10,922 bases of DNA from Phycisphaerae bacterium (GTDB taxonomy: Bacteria; Planctomycetota; Phycisphaerae; Sedimentisphaerales; UBA12454). The notes below the pieces were generated by a model. The model searched no databases. It was not told the origin of the DNA and was given only the letters and a program-made list of their open reading frames with translations. Shown here in pieces: positions 1-6,325 of this stretch. A program made the position numbers and the translations under genes. The stretch is taken from positions 1 to 10,922 of the forward strand of contig JAQTQF010000036.1 in NCBI GenBank assembly GCA_028712345.1. The letters run 5' to 3'. The number at the start of each line of letters is the position of its first letter. Positions within the stretch are counted from its first letter, which is position 1.

Positions 1-25
1 AGTTAGCGGTTTAGAGCCGCTAACT
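1..25. other. Perfect 9-bp hairpin at the left edge
   Basis: AGTTAGCGG (1-9) and CCGCTAACT (17-25) are exact inverted copies around a 7-nt loop. The stem may extend further left, outside the window. No U-tract follows directly (the next bases are C-rich, with TTTT only at 40-43), so it is not a textbook intrinsic terminator. It may still end the preceding transcript or be part of an RNA structure cut off by the window edge. Confidence 0.4.
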
Positions 26-88
26 CCTATCCTCCCTGGTTTTAGCAGATTATGATTAGCGGGTGGTTTTTATTCTCCATATTGCGGC

Positions 89-117
89 TTTACATCATAG
101 CGTTGTGTGGTTATAAG
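89..117 (+). promoter_or_regulatory. Sigma70-like promoter of the SPFH gene
   Basis: TTTACA (89-94, 5/6 to consensus) and TATAAG (112-117, 5/6) are separated by 17 nt. Transcription would begin near 124, giving a leader of about 58 nt before the start codon at 183. Found by eye; no experimental support. Confidence 0.5.
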
Positions 118-182
118 GGGTTTAGTTATGTAGCCAGATGGCTAATATGGAAAATCCAGAATAAAATTTTAGGAGAACAGAT

Positions 183-1676
183 ATGGCTGTTTATGAGACC
201 AGAACACTGAATTTAAACATTAAAATATTCGTACCGATCATTATATTTCTGATTTTCATTGTTGCGGTTGCGACTTCTATTATCAATGTCGGGCCGGATG
301 AAGTTGGAATTGTCTCCAAAAAGTTTGGTGGCAGAAAATTGCCGGATGGACGCATTATTGCTGTCGAAGGAGAAAACGGTTTTCAGGCGGGCGTTTTAAT
401 GCCCGGCTGGCATTTGTGGTACTGGAAGTGGCAGTATGACATCATAAAAGTAAAAGACACCGAACTCAATCCCGGCACGGTAGGTATTGTTGTTGCCAAA
501 GATGGGATTTCTCTGCCCGAAGGTGAAATTTATGCGCCCCAATGGGAAGAGCCCGACAAGATGATTAATGATGCGGTATATTTTCTTACGAAAGGCAAGG
601 GCTTCAAGGGTCCGCAACTTACCGTTTTACAGCCCGGCAAATATAAGATTAATTCAAAACTTTTTGAAGTAAAACAGGTTCCGGTTACAAATGTAAGGGT
701 CGGTACGGTGGCTGTTATCAAGAGTAATGTCGGCCAGAGAGTTGCCTCAGATGACGGCCTTGTTGAAAAAGACCAAAGGGGAATATGGCGGACTCCGCTG
801 CTGCCTCAGGAGTATTACCTCAACACGAATGCTTACGAGGTGACCATAATAGATACCCGCCAGCAGAAAGTAAGCTATACGGCGGAAAGCGAACGGGGTG
901 AAGCTAAAGTGCAGCCTTTGCAGCCCATTACCGTAAGAAGCGCCGATGGATTCACCTTTCCCGTAGATGTTCGCGTTACTTACAAAATAGATAAAGAGAA
1001 CGCTTCAAAGGTTGTCGCGACCGTTGGGGACGACCAGCTTGTATTAGACAAGCTTATTACACCTTCGGTTAGAGCAAGTTTTAGAAACAACGCAGAGAAG
1101 GTCAAAGCCCTCGATTATGTTCAAAACCGCTCTAAGCAGGAAGAACAGTGTACAAATGAACTTCAAAGAGAGCTGGCACAGTACGGCATCACCATACTTG
1201 CCGTCAGGATTGGTGATGTTGGCGATGAAAAATCGCTTGGCCAACTGCTCAAGACACAAACTGACAAGGAAATAGCAAGACAGGAGCAGCAGACATTTAT
1301 TGAGCAGCAAAAGGCTGCCGAACAGGAGAAGGCTTTGACAAAGACCACGCAGGAAGCCGAGGAAGAAAAACGCCTTGCTACCGCCAGTTATAATGTTAAA
1401 GTTGCCGAACAGGAAAAACAGCAGAGAATCATTAACGCTGAGGCTGAGGCGGAAATGGTCAAGACTGTCGCAACGGCCCAGGCCGAAGCTTATAAGAAAA
1501 TTTCCGAAGTCATTGGCTCTGATAATGCTGCGCTGATTGAAATTCTCAAGCTCATAGCTGCCGAAAATATTGATATTACACCAGATGTTATGGTTAGCGG
1601 AGCCGGCAGCGGAATACCGGATGCCTTAATGGGAACAATCCTTAAGGATATGGTTAAGGAAAAGAAGGCACCGTAA
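183..1676 (+). CDS. SPFH/Band 7 domain membrane protein (flotillin/prohibitin-like)
   Basis: The 497-residue protein has one N-terminal membrane segment (about 14-35, rich in Ile, Phe and Val), then a beta-rich SPFH/Band 7 region (about 37-345), then a charged Ala/Glu/Gln/Lys coiled coil (about 355-440, with AEQEK occurring twice) and a Gly-containing tail. This is the layout of flotillin- and prohibitin-type scaffolds, which oligomerise at the membrane and organise other membrane proteins. The exact client is unknown. The start is ATG 183, preceded by AGGAG at 171-175 with 7-nt spacing. Unusually, the N-terminal half carries three related units starting GPDEVGIVSKKFG (37), NPGTVGIVVAKDG (96) and RVGTVAVIKSNVG (172), so the domain looks expanded. 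No NfeD-type partner lies next to it; the next gene on the same strand encodes a small Cys-rich protein. The family is secure, the cellular role is not. Confidence 0.88.
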   Translation: MAVYETRTLNLNIKIFVPIIIFLIFIVAVATSIINVGPDEVGIVSKKFGGRKLPDGRIIAVEGENGFQAGVLMPGWHLWYWKWQYDIIKVKDTELNPGTVGIVVAKDGISLPEGEIYAPQWEEPDKMINDAVYFLTKGKGFKGPQLTVLQPGKYKINSKLFEVKQVPVTNVRVGTVAVIKSNVGQRVASDDGLVEKDQRGIWRTPLLPQEYYLNTNAYEVTIIDTRQQKVSYTAESERGEAKVQPLQPITVRSADGFTFPVDVRVTYKIDKENASKVVATVGDDQLVLDKLITPSVRASFRNNAEKVKALDYVQNRSKQEEQCTNELQRELAQYGITILAVRIGDVGDEKSLGQLLKTQTDKEIARQEQQTFIEQQKAAEQEKALTKTTQEAEEEKRLATASYNVKVAEQEKQQRIINAEAEAEMVKTVATAQAEAYKKISEVIGSDNAALIEILKLIAAENIDITPDVMVSGAGSGIPDALMGTILKDMVKEKKAP

Positions 1677-1713
1677 AAAAACTGTAACCATCAAATAATT
1701 TCGTGCGGGCATT

Positions 1714-1887
1714 ATGGCATTAAAAAGAATACCGCACCTGCCGGGCAGGGTATATGTCCCAGACGCGAATGGGCACAAAAAACACGATTGCAAAGATTGT
1801 TTTTTCTGCCAGATGTGTAGTGATGAACGATGCAATTCGTGTCTGAAGGGCAAATCTAAAAAATGCCGTAAAAAACGGGCAAAATAG
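1714..1887 (+). CDS. Small Cys-rich, probably metal-binding protein
   Basis: This 57-codon frame starts at ATG 1714 and stops at TAG 1885. The first half contains HLPGRVYVPD. The second half holds CKDCFFCQMCSDERCNSC (residues 26-43), i.e. C-x2-C-x2-C-x2-C-x4-C-x2-C with a seventh Cys at 51, followed by a strongly basic tail rich in Lys and Arg. The Cys spacing suggests Zn or Fe-S binding, and the basic tail could contact nucleic acid; both are inferences. It begins 37 nt after the SPFH stop on the same strand and ends 10 nt before the end of the convergent SpoIID-like gene. The ribosome site is weak (GCGGG about 4 nt before the ATG). I do not recognise the family. Seven cysteines in ordered spacing are unlikely in a random frame, and this is the main evidence that it is real. 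Confidence 0.62.
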   Translation: MALKRIPHLPGRVYVPDANGHKKHDCKDCFFCQMCSDERCNSCLKGKSKKCRKKRAK

Positions 1888-1897
1888 AATTGGCTGA

Positions 1898-3148
1898 TTA
1901 GTAAAGCGTTTTTATTCTGCTGGTCGGGTAATAGAAGCTCAGGATTTCCTGGGCGTCTTTGCCCCGTCTTGCCATTTCTCTTGCTCCATATTGGCACAGA
2001 CCCGCTCCGTGTCCGAAGCCTCGGCCTGCCAGAAACATAATTTCATCATTTAAATTGATGATCACACAGCTTGTACTTTGGATTTTCATTCCTGTAGGGT
2101 CAATTGCCAGACGCATATCTTCAGCCCGCAGGGTTGCTGTTTTGCCGTTTACACCGACAAATGTAACGCTGGTGATTCGTTTGAAATTGTTGTTATAAAT
2201 ACTTTCTTTTCGCGGCTCTATTTTTTCTATTCTCTCAAGAGATTTTAAATTTGGATACCTGTCGAATAAATTTTCTGAAATATCGTTTTTGCTGAAGGTT
2301 ACCATTGGCCAGTAGAATAGGCTCGGCCTGGTAAGCTGACTGCAATATGGGCAGGCAACTCCTTCAAGGGCAGTACAGCTTTCACCGAAGATGTTTTTTG
2401 CGTTTTCCGTGTGTCCGCCGCAGATAGAGCTGTAATAAGCGCCGAATATCTGGCACTCGCCCGAATCTGTCTGATTGCATAAAACCATTCCCAATGTGTC
2501 GTTTACCGCGCGGTCAGTGCGTACCGTCTCAGCCGCCACGCCTCTATAGACCTGGTTTGCCTGCGTTGCCTTGACATCCCAGAGCCGGTTGCCGCCGAAC
2601 CTGTTTTTTATATACAGACAATATGTTCTTGCCGCGATGGCCTGCGATTTTAGCGCTTCGATGTCCCAATAGCTGGGCATCTCTGCCGAAATAACGCCTG
2701 CAAGATATGTTTCAATCGGGACATTATTTATAGCTGTCATACTTTTATTATTGCTATCGGCGATTAATTCGAGATTACCTCTGTAGGAGCGTTTATCGAT
2801 TGTGAAAGGCAGGTCGTCCGGCGGCTGCACAATAAGTCTTTTTGTCTGAAAAACTTGCTCGCCTATTTTTATCCCATTGGGCCCGATAGCAATATCTATT
2901 GTGCCGTCTGTTTTTGCCACATCAAAAACACGAGCTGATTCAGTGTCGAACAGTTGGTATTGAGTATCGATTTTGAGTTTAGCTTTGGTGATATCATTGT
3001 CCAGCAGGACTCTGATGGTATATTGGTTATGGCCTTGTTCTACAGTCTGACCGCTGGCTCGTCCATTTGGAGCACAAGCGGCTATAAGTATAAAAAAAAC
3101 CCCCGCGACTAATTCGGATAATCGAAAATTCGGTTTTAATACCGTCAT
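1898..3148 (-). CDS. SpoIID/LytB-domain lipoprotein (peptidoglycan-acting)
   Basis: The product is 416 residues from ATG 3148. Residues 1-25 form a lipoprotein signal ending in the lipobox IAAC (lipidated Cys25). The SpoIID domain follows: SAEMPSYW with the Glu (156) that matches the catalytic acid of SpoIID lytic transglycosylases, QAIAARTY (169-176), YYSSICGGHTEN (238-249), CPYC (266-269) and the C-terminal signature GRGFGHGAGLCQYGA (375-389). SpoIID cleaves glycan strands lacking stem peptides, while LytB-type relatives enhance amidases; either role fits a cell-envelope location. Cys243, His246, Cys266 and Cys269 could bind a metal. A TTG codon at 3160 would add four residues and overlap the upstream TPR gene by 4 nt. 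I prefer the ATG because the signal peptide is complete from there, although neither start has a good Shine-Dalgarno site. The TPR gene lies 8 nt upstream on the same strand, so the two are probably co-transcribed. Confidence 0.87.
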   Translation of the reverse strand: MTVLKPNFRLSELVAGVFFILIAACAPNGRASGQTVEQGHNQYTIRVLLDNDITKAKLKIDTQYQLFDTESARVFDVAKTDGTIDIAIGPNGIKIGEQVFQTKRLIVQPPDDLPFTIDKRSYRGNLELIADSNNKSMTAINNVPIETYLAGVISAEMPSYWDIEALKSQAIAARTYCLYIKNRFGGNRLWDVKATQANQVYRGVAAETVRTDRAVNDTLGMVLCNQTDSGECQIFGAYYSSICGGHTENAKNIFGESCTALEGVACPYCSQLTRPSLFYWPMVTFSKNDISENLFDRYPNLKSLERIEKIEPRKESIYNNNFKRITSVTFVGVNGKTATLRAEDMRLAIDPTGMKIQSTSCVIINLNDEIMFLAGRGFGHGAGLCQYGAREMARRGKDAQEILSFYYPTSRIKTLY

Positions 3149-3156
3149 AACAATTA

Positions 3157-4467
3157 TCAATCAAGTTTTCGCAGGCTTAGTCCGACACTTTCGAGAATCT
3201 GCCTCATTTCGGTCAGGCTTGTGGCTCCGAAATTCTTTACGCCGAGCAATTCATCCTCCGTTTTTGAAGCCAACTCACCGATAGTTCTCATATTCAGTTG
3301 CTCCAGACATCTTCTTGCTCTGACGCTCATATCCAATTCACTAAGAGGTTTGTTTAGGATTTCCGGGTCAACATTCAATTCGGCATCGGTTGACTCCTGT
3401 GAAAATATCAGGTTGGTCTTTCCATCAGCACACATTCCGAGGTGAAGATTTTTTGATTCGAGCATTTTCTTGATTTCGCTAAGTGATGTCTCACCGAAAT
3501 TTTTGTATGCCAGAAGTTCTGCCTCGGTAATTCTCAGCAGATCGCCCAATGTATTAATATTCATTTTTTTGAGACAGTTTCTGCTTCTCACCGAAAGCTC
3601 AAAATCGGAAATAGGCGTTTCGAGAATTCTGTTCTGCTGACTCTTGGATTTTTCGACTTCCTCATCATAAAACATAGTTTGAGAACTTGAGATGTCTTTT
3701 TTGAAAAGTATCGCTCTTTGATTATTCGGATGGCTTTTCAGTACTCTCTCGACACAGTTTATTGCCTTGCCGTATTCGCCCATATCTTCGTAAAGCACCG
3801 CAAGGTTGAGTATTCCGCTTACATATGCGAAAGGACTTTTTGCGAGCTGTTTATAATAATCCATAGCCGCCACTTCATCGCCTCTGATATCAAGGACAAA
3901 GGCCAGATGGAACATTGCCTTTGCGAATTCCGGGTCGATTTCCACTGCTGTCGTATAGTTGGCTATCGCTTCTTCATAATCTCCCTGTGCCTGCTGGCAT
4001 CGTCCGAGGGTATAGTGATACAGTGCGTTTGCCTTCTGATAATTTTCGCAGGCTTTCAGTGCTTTGGCGGCTTGCTCAAAATCTTTTGTTACGCGATACA
4101 CGCTTGCTTTTGCGCAATTAACCTGCAACACATCGGCGCCATTCTTTGCTGCTTTATCGAGAGCATCGAGAGCATTATCGTATTGTTCGGTCTTTCGCAG
4201 GCAATGGGCGAGTTCGAGATATTTTTCCTTACTGTCAGGTGCCTTTTCGAGCATCTCTGTCGCCTGAGCATATTTACCCATAATTGCCAGAGCTGCTCCG
4301 AGAGCGAGGTAATTTTTCGACCCCTTTAACGCCTGCTCGGTTTTCTCGGCAAATGCTATCTGTCTTTGTTCACTCGAATTAACAAAATCAGAGGTTGCCT
4401 GAATATTGTCGAGAGTAATATTTTGTTCGCTGAACAGGTCAACCTGTGGCTCAATTATGGCTACCAT
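3157..4467 (-). CDS. TPR protein with two RNA polymerase alpha-CTD-like domains
   Basis: The protein has 436 residues. Residues about 52-249 form roughly six TPR helix pairs, a protein-interaction scaffold. Two copies of the RNA polymerase alpha-subunit C-terminal (helix-hairpin-helix) fold follow at about 285-345 and 374-434, exactly 89 residues apart and identical at about 30 of 61 positions by my count. Copy 1 has VRSRNCLK, ELLAYKNFGETSLSEIK and ends LHLGM, close to E. coli alpha, where VRSANCLK contains the UP-element-binding Arg265 and the domain ends LSLGM. Copy 2 has VRARRCLE and KNFGATSLTEM. The Arg265 equivalents are Arg294 and Arg383. The polymerase assembly domain of alpha is absent, so this is not RpoA. 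It may bind DNA, sigma factors or regulators through the CTDs while the TPRs recruit another protein; this is inferred. ATG 4467 has AGGAG 9 nt upstream, and the gene heads a two-gene unit with the SpoIID-like lipoprotein. Confidence 0.88.
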   Translation of the reverse strand: MVAIIEPQVDLFSEQNITLDNIQATSDFVNSSEQRQIAFAEKTEQALKGSKNYLALGAALAIMGKYAQATEMLEKAPDSKEKYLELAHCLRKTEQYDNALDALDKAAKNGADVLQVNCAKASVYRVTKDFEQAAKALKACENYQKANALYHYTLGRCQQAQGDYEEAIANYTTAVEIDPEFAKAMFHLAFVLDIRGDEVAAMDYYKQLAKSPFAYVSGILNLAVLYEDMGEYGKAINCVERVLKSHPNNQRAILFKKDISSSQTMFYDEEVEKSKSQQNRILETPISDFELSVRSRNCLKKMNINTLGDLLRITEAELLAYKNFGETSLSEIKKMLESKNLHLGMCADGKTNLIFSQESTDAELNVDPEILNKPLSELDMSVRARRCLEQLNMRTIGELASKTEDELLGVKNFGATSLTEMRQILESVGLSLRKLD

Positions 4468-4547
4468 TATCTTATGCTCCTAATCGTTTTGGTTTAAAAA
4501 TTCAAATTCTAAGGCTTTGCCTTTTAGTTTGATACGGGAAACACGGT

Positions 4548-4575
4548 ATTATATGTTAAACGGAATGTTTTGCAA
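4548..4575 (-). promoter_or_regulatory. Promoter of the TPR/alpha-CTD - SpoIID unit
   Basis: On the minus strand a perfect TATAAT (4553-4548) lies 16 nt downstream of TTGCAA (4575-4570, 4/6 to the -35 consensus). The predicted start is near 4541, leaving a leader of about 75 nt with AGGAG just before ATG 4467. Confidence 0.55.
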
Positions 4576-4657
4576 TAGCAATTTAAGCCCCCCATCTGCC
4601 GATGATTTTTGTTTCTAACTCGCTAATCGACATAAGATTACATTAAAACAGCAAACA

Positions 4658-4697
4658 GGACAAAAAGAATACAAAACAGGCCTGAATTGAGGTTTTG
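4658..4697 (-). terminator. Possible weak terminator after hisI
   Basis: Read on the minus strand, CAAAAC (4697-4692) and GTTTTG (4677-4672) can pair around a 14-nt loop. A U-rich stretch with five consecutive T follows about 5 nt later. The stem is A/T-rich and short, so the call is tentative; it lies in the right place, just after the hisI stop. Confidence 0.25.
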
Positions 4698-4713
4698 CAG
4701 TAAGGCCAGCCCC

Positions 4714-5133
4714 TTATTTTTTATCTTTTTTGTATGCCTCTTGCGGGTCATAAACCTTTTCCGCGATAAAATCAAGCTCTTTTGTGCTTGGTTTCAAAAT
4801 CCTGTAAAAACACGATTGATATCCCACATGGCATTGGCCCTGATCGACTTTAACCTTGAGAATCAGGCAGTCCTGGTCGCAATCTACGAGAATTTGCCTG
4901 ACTTTTTGCACATGGCCGCTTTCCTCGCCTTTCCGCCATAGTTTCTGCCGGCTTCGACTGAAAAAAACTGCATTACCTGTTTTTATTGTAATATCCAGCG
5001 CTTCGGCATTCATATAGGCGACCATAAGTATTTGGCCGCTCTCGGCATCCTGTGATATAGCTGTTATAAGGCCGTTTGCGTCAAATTTCGGCTCAAATTT
5101 CGTCCCTAATTCGATTTCTCTACTTGCGGACAT
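4714..5133 (-). CDS. hisI: Phosphoribosyl-AMP cyclohydrolase HisI
   Basis: This enzyme opens the adenine ring of phosphoribosyl-AMP, the third step of histidine biosynthesis in the cytoplasm. The 139-residue product is nearly all HisI domain: GLITAISQDAESGQILMVAY (21-40), SRSRQKLWRKGEESGHVQKV (59-78), the acidic cluster DCDQD (84-88) and CHVGYQSCFYR (101-111). The family binds Mg through the DCDxD aspartates and Zn through three Cys, here 85, 101 and 108. The length matches a single-domain HisI; the HisE pyrophosphatase often fused to it is missing. I start it at ATG 5133 because GGAGG sits 7 nt upstream. An ATG at 5199 would add 22 residues unlike the family and run into the divergent gene's promoter. 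No other his gene is in the window. A weak promoter (TTGAGT 5199-5194, TAAAAC 5176-5171, 17-nt spacing) may drive it. Confidence 0.94.
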   Translation of the reverse strand: MSASREIELGTKFEPKFDANGLITAISQDAESGQILMVAYMNAEALDITIKTGNAVFFSRSRQKLWRKGEESGHVQKVRQILVDCDQDCLILKVKVDQGQCHVGYQSCFYRILKPSTKELDFIAEKVYDPQEAYKKDKK

Positions 5134-5148
5134 CTTTTTTCCTCCATA

Positions 5149-5170
5149 ATTTATCTTCTTGAAGATGAAT
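5149..5170. promoter_or_regulatory. Inverted repeat between hisI and the divergent membrane gene
   Basis: ATCTTC (5153-5158) and GAAGAT (5161-5166) form a perfect inverted repeat around TT. Two further pairs flank it after one mismatch, making a 22-nt interrupted palindrome. It overlaps the likely -35 box of the rightward gene and lies 16 nt upstream of the hisI start. A dimeric regulator could use it to control both genes, but a short hairpin or chance are alternatives. Confidence 0.3.
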
Positions 5171-5187
5171 GTTTTACACATTATCAT
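5159..5187 (+). promoter_or_regulatory. Promoter of the YbhN-type membrane protein gene
   Basis: TTGAAG (5159-5164, 4/6) and TATCAT (5182-5187, 5/6) are spaced by 17 nt, with a predicted start near 5194. The upstream ATG at 5169 falls inside this promoter, which supports the TTG start at 5220. Confidence 0.4.
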
Positions 5188-5219
5188 ATTCAAACTCAAG
5201 TATTATTAAAGGAAAACTT

Positions 5220-6242
5220 TTGGTACAGACTGTAAAAAAAACCAAACACCTCTCGCATATCATAAGAGTCGTCGTAGCTATAGCGGCTTTTCTGTATTTC
5301 GTTATCAGAAATGACCCGAAGGGGATAATCCGAGACTTTGGCGAATTGCATATCTCTGTTTTTCTCATGGCTCTTGTCCTGTATATTGCCGGAAATTTAA
5401 TTTTCGTTCTCCGCTGGCTTGTTCTGCTCGGCACTCAGGGCGTTCGTGTCGGCTACTGGCCGGCGTTGAAACTTCATTTGCTTGGCCTGTTTTACAACAA
5501 CTGCCTGCCCGGCTCAGTCGGGGGCGACATTCTCCGTGCCTGGTATGTAGCCAAACACACTGAAAAGAAAATCGAGGCGGCGATGAGCGTTTTTGTTGAC
5601 CGCGCAATCGGGCTTGTTTGTACCATAGCAATGGCATTTTTGGCCTACTGGTTCATACCGGCCGACGGTGCGCAGGGGAAACTTCAGTTCGGAACCCAAT
5701 TAAATCCTGCTTCGCTTGCGATTAAATTCCTGCTCGGGATTGTTGTTCTGATTATTCTCGCTGCTCTGGCTGTCGCTCTAATGTATTACAACAGGAAATG
5801 GCGAGCCGTTCTTTTTAAGTACGGCTTTATTCTCGCCCTTCGCTGGTCATTCTGGGTTGGCAGAATTGTCAAAGCCGTCAAGCTTTACTGCTGCAAACCG
5901 TTTATTCTCCTGCTGGCGGTTGTTATGACTTTTGTCTGTCAGGCTCTCCCGATTTACGGCTTATACCTTGTTGGCAGGGATTTAGGCGTCGAGGCTCACA
6001 TTAAATATTATTTTATTTTCTTTCCGCTCAGCTGGATAATCGGCGTTATCCCGATAAGCGTCGGCGGGGCGGGCGTGATGGAATTCGGAATCCAGGGTAT
6101 GTTCAAGGTCATCGGTGTTGCCGGCAGGATTCCTACCCTCGCATTGGCACAAAGAATAACCTGGCTCTTGACTTCTATTCCCGGAGTTATTATCCATATT
6201 ACCGGAAAGCATCTGCCCGGTGAATTTAAAAATAAAGACTGA
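5220..6242 (+). CDS. LPG-synthase-TM/YbhN (UPF0104) family membrane protein
   Basis: This is a 340-residue polytopic inner-membrane protein with about eight hydrophobic segments, at roughly 14-30, 46-65, 85-98, 123-148, 166-189, 227-250, 263-280 and 311-330. Two family signatures are present: PGSVGGDILRAWYVAKH (97-113) and PISVGGAGVMEFG (278-290). The fold is that of the membrane half of lysylphosphatidylglycerol synthase (MprF flippase part) and of the YbhN proteins, implicated in moving or handling lipids. No aminoacyl-transferase domain is attached, so lipid lysinylation is not indicated and the substrate is unknown. I chose TTG 5220 because AAAGGA lies 6 nt upstream. An ATG at 5169 would add 17 residues but has no clear ribosome site and overlaps the putative promoter. 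It diverges from hisI, and trpB2 follows 83 nt downstream on the same strand, possibly co-transcribed. Confidence 0.85.
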   Translation: MVQTVKKTKHLSHIIRVVVAIAAFLYFVIRNDPKGIIRDFGELHISVFLMALVLYIAGNLIFVLRWLVLLGTQGVRVGYWPALKLHLLGLFYNNCLPGSVGGDILRAWYVAKHTEKKIEAAMSVFVDRAIGLVCTIAMAFLAYWFIPADGAQGKLQFGTQLNPASLAIKFLLGIVVLIILAALAVALMYYNRKWRAVLFKYGFILALRWSFWVGRIVKAVKLYCCKPFILLLAVVMTFVCQALPIYGLYLVGRDLGVEAHIKYYFIFFPLSWIIGVIPISVGGAGVMEFGIQGMFKVIGVAGRIPTLALAQRITWLLTSIPGVIIHITGKHLPGEFKNKD

Positions 6243-6325
6243 AAACAGGCAGGCAATGTTTTTTTTGATAAGGAGCGAAATTTTCGCAGTTAAAACGGCA
6301 TTTTGATTTTTTAAAGGGACAAACA

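Noticed and set aside
1626..1997. 123-codon minus-strand frame across the SPFH end and the SpoIID end
   Set aside because: It overlaps three better supported genes in other frames and has no recognisable domain.
3718..4329. 203-codon open frame opposite the TPR gene
   Set aside because: The minus-strand frame has clear TPR and alpha-CTD homology and a ribosome site. The opposite frame has no recognisable domain and reflects the codon bias of the real gene.
5134..5219. Longer starts for hisI (ATG 5199) and the membrane gene (ATG 5169)
   Set aside because: They would overlap each other, lack ribosome sites and cover the promoters. GGAGG before 5133 and AAAGGA before 5220 mark better starts.
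6275..6287. Small palindrome GCGAAA-T-TTTCGC before trpB
   Set aside because: It is a short A/T-rich stem with one central base, and no U-tract follows on either strand; probably chance.
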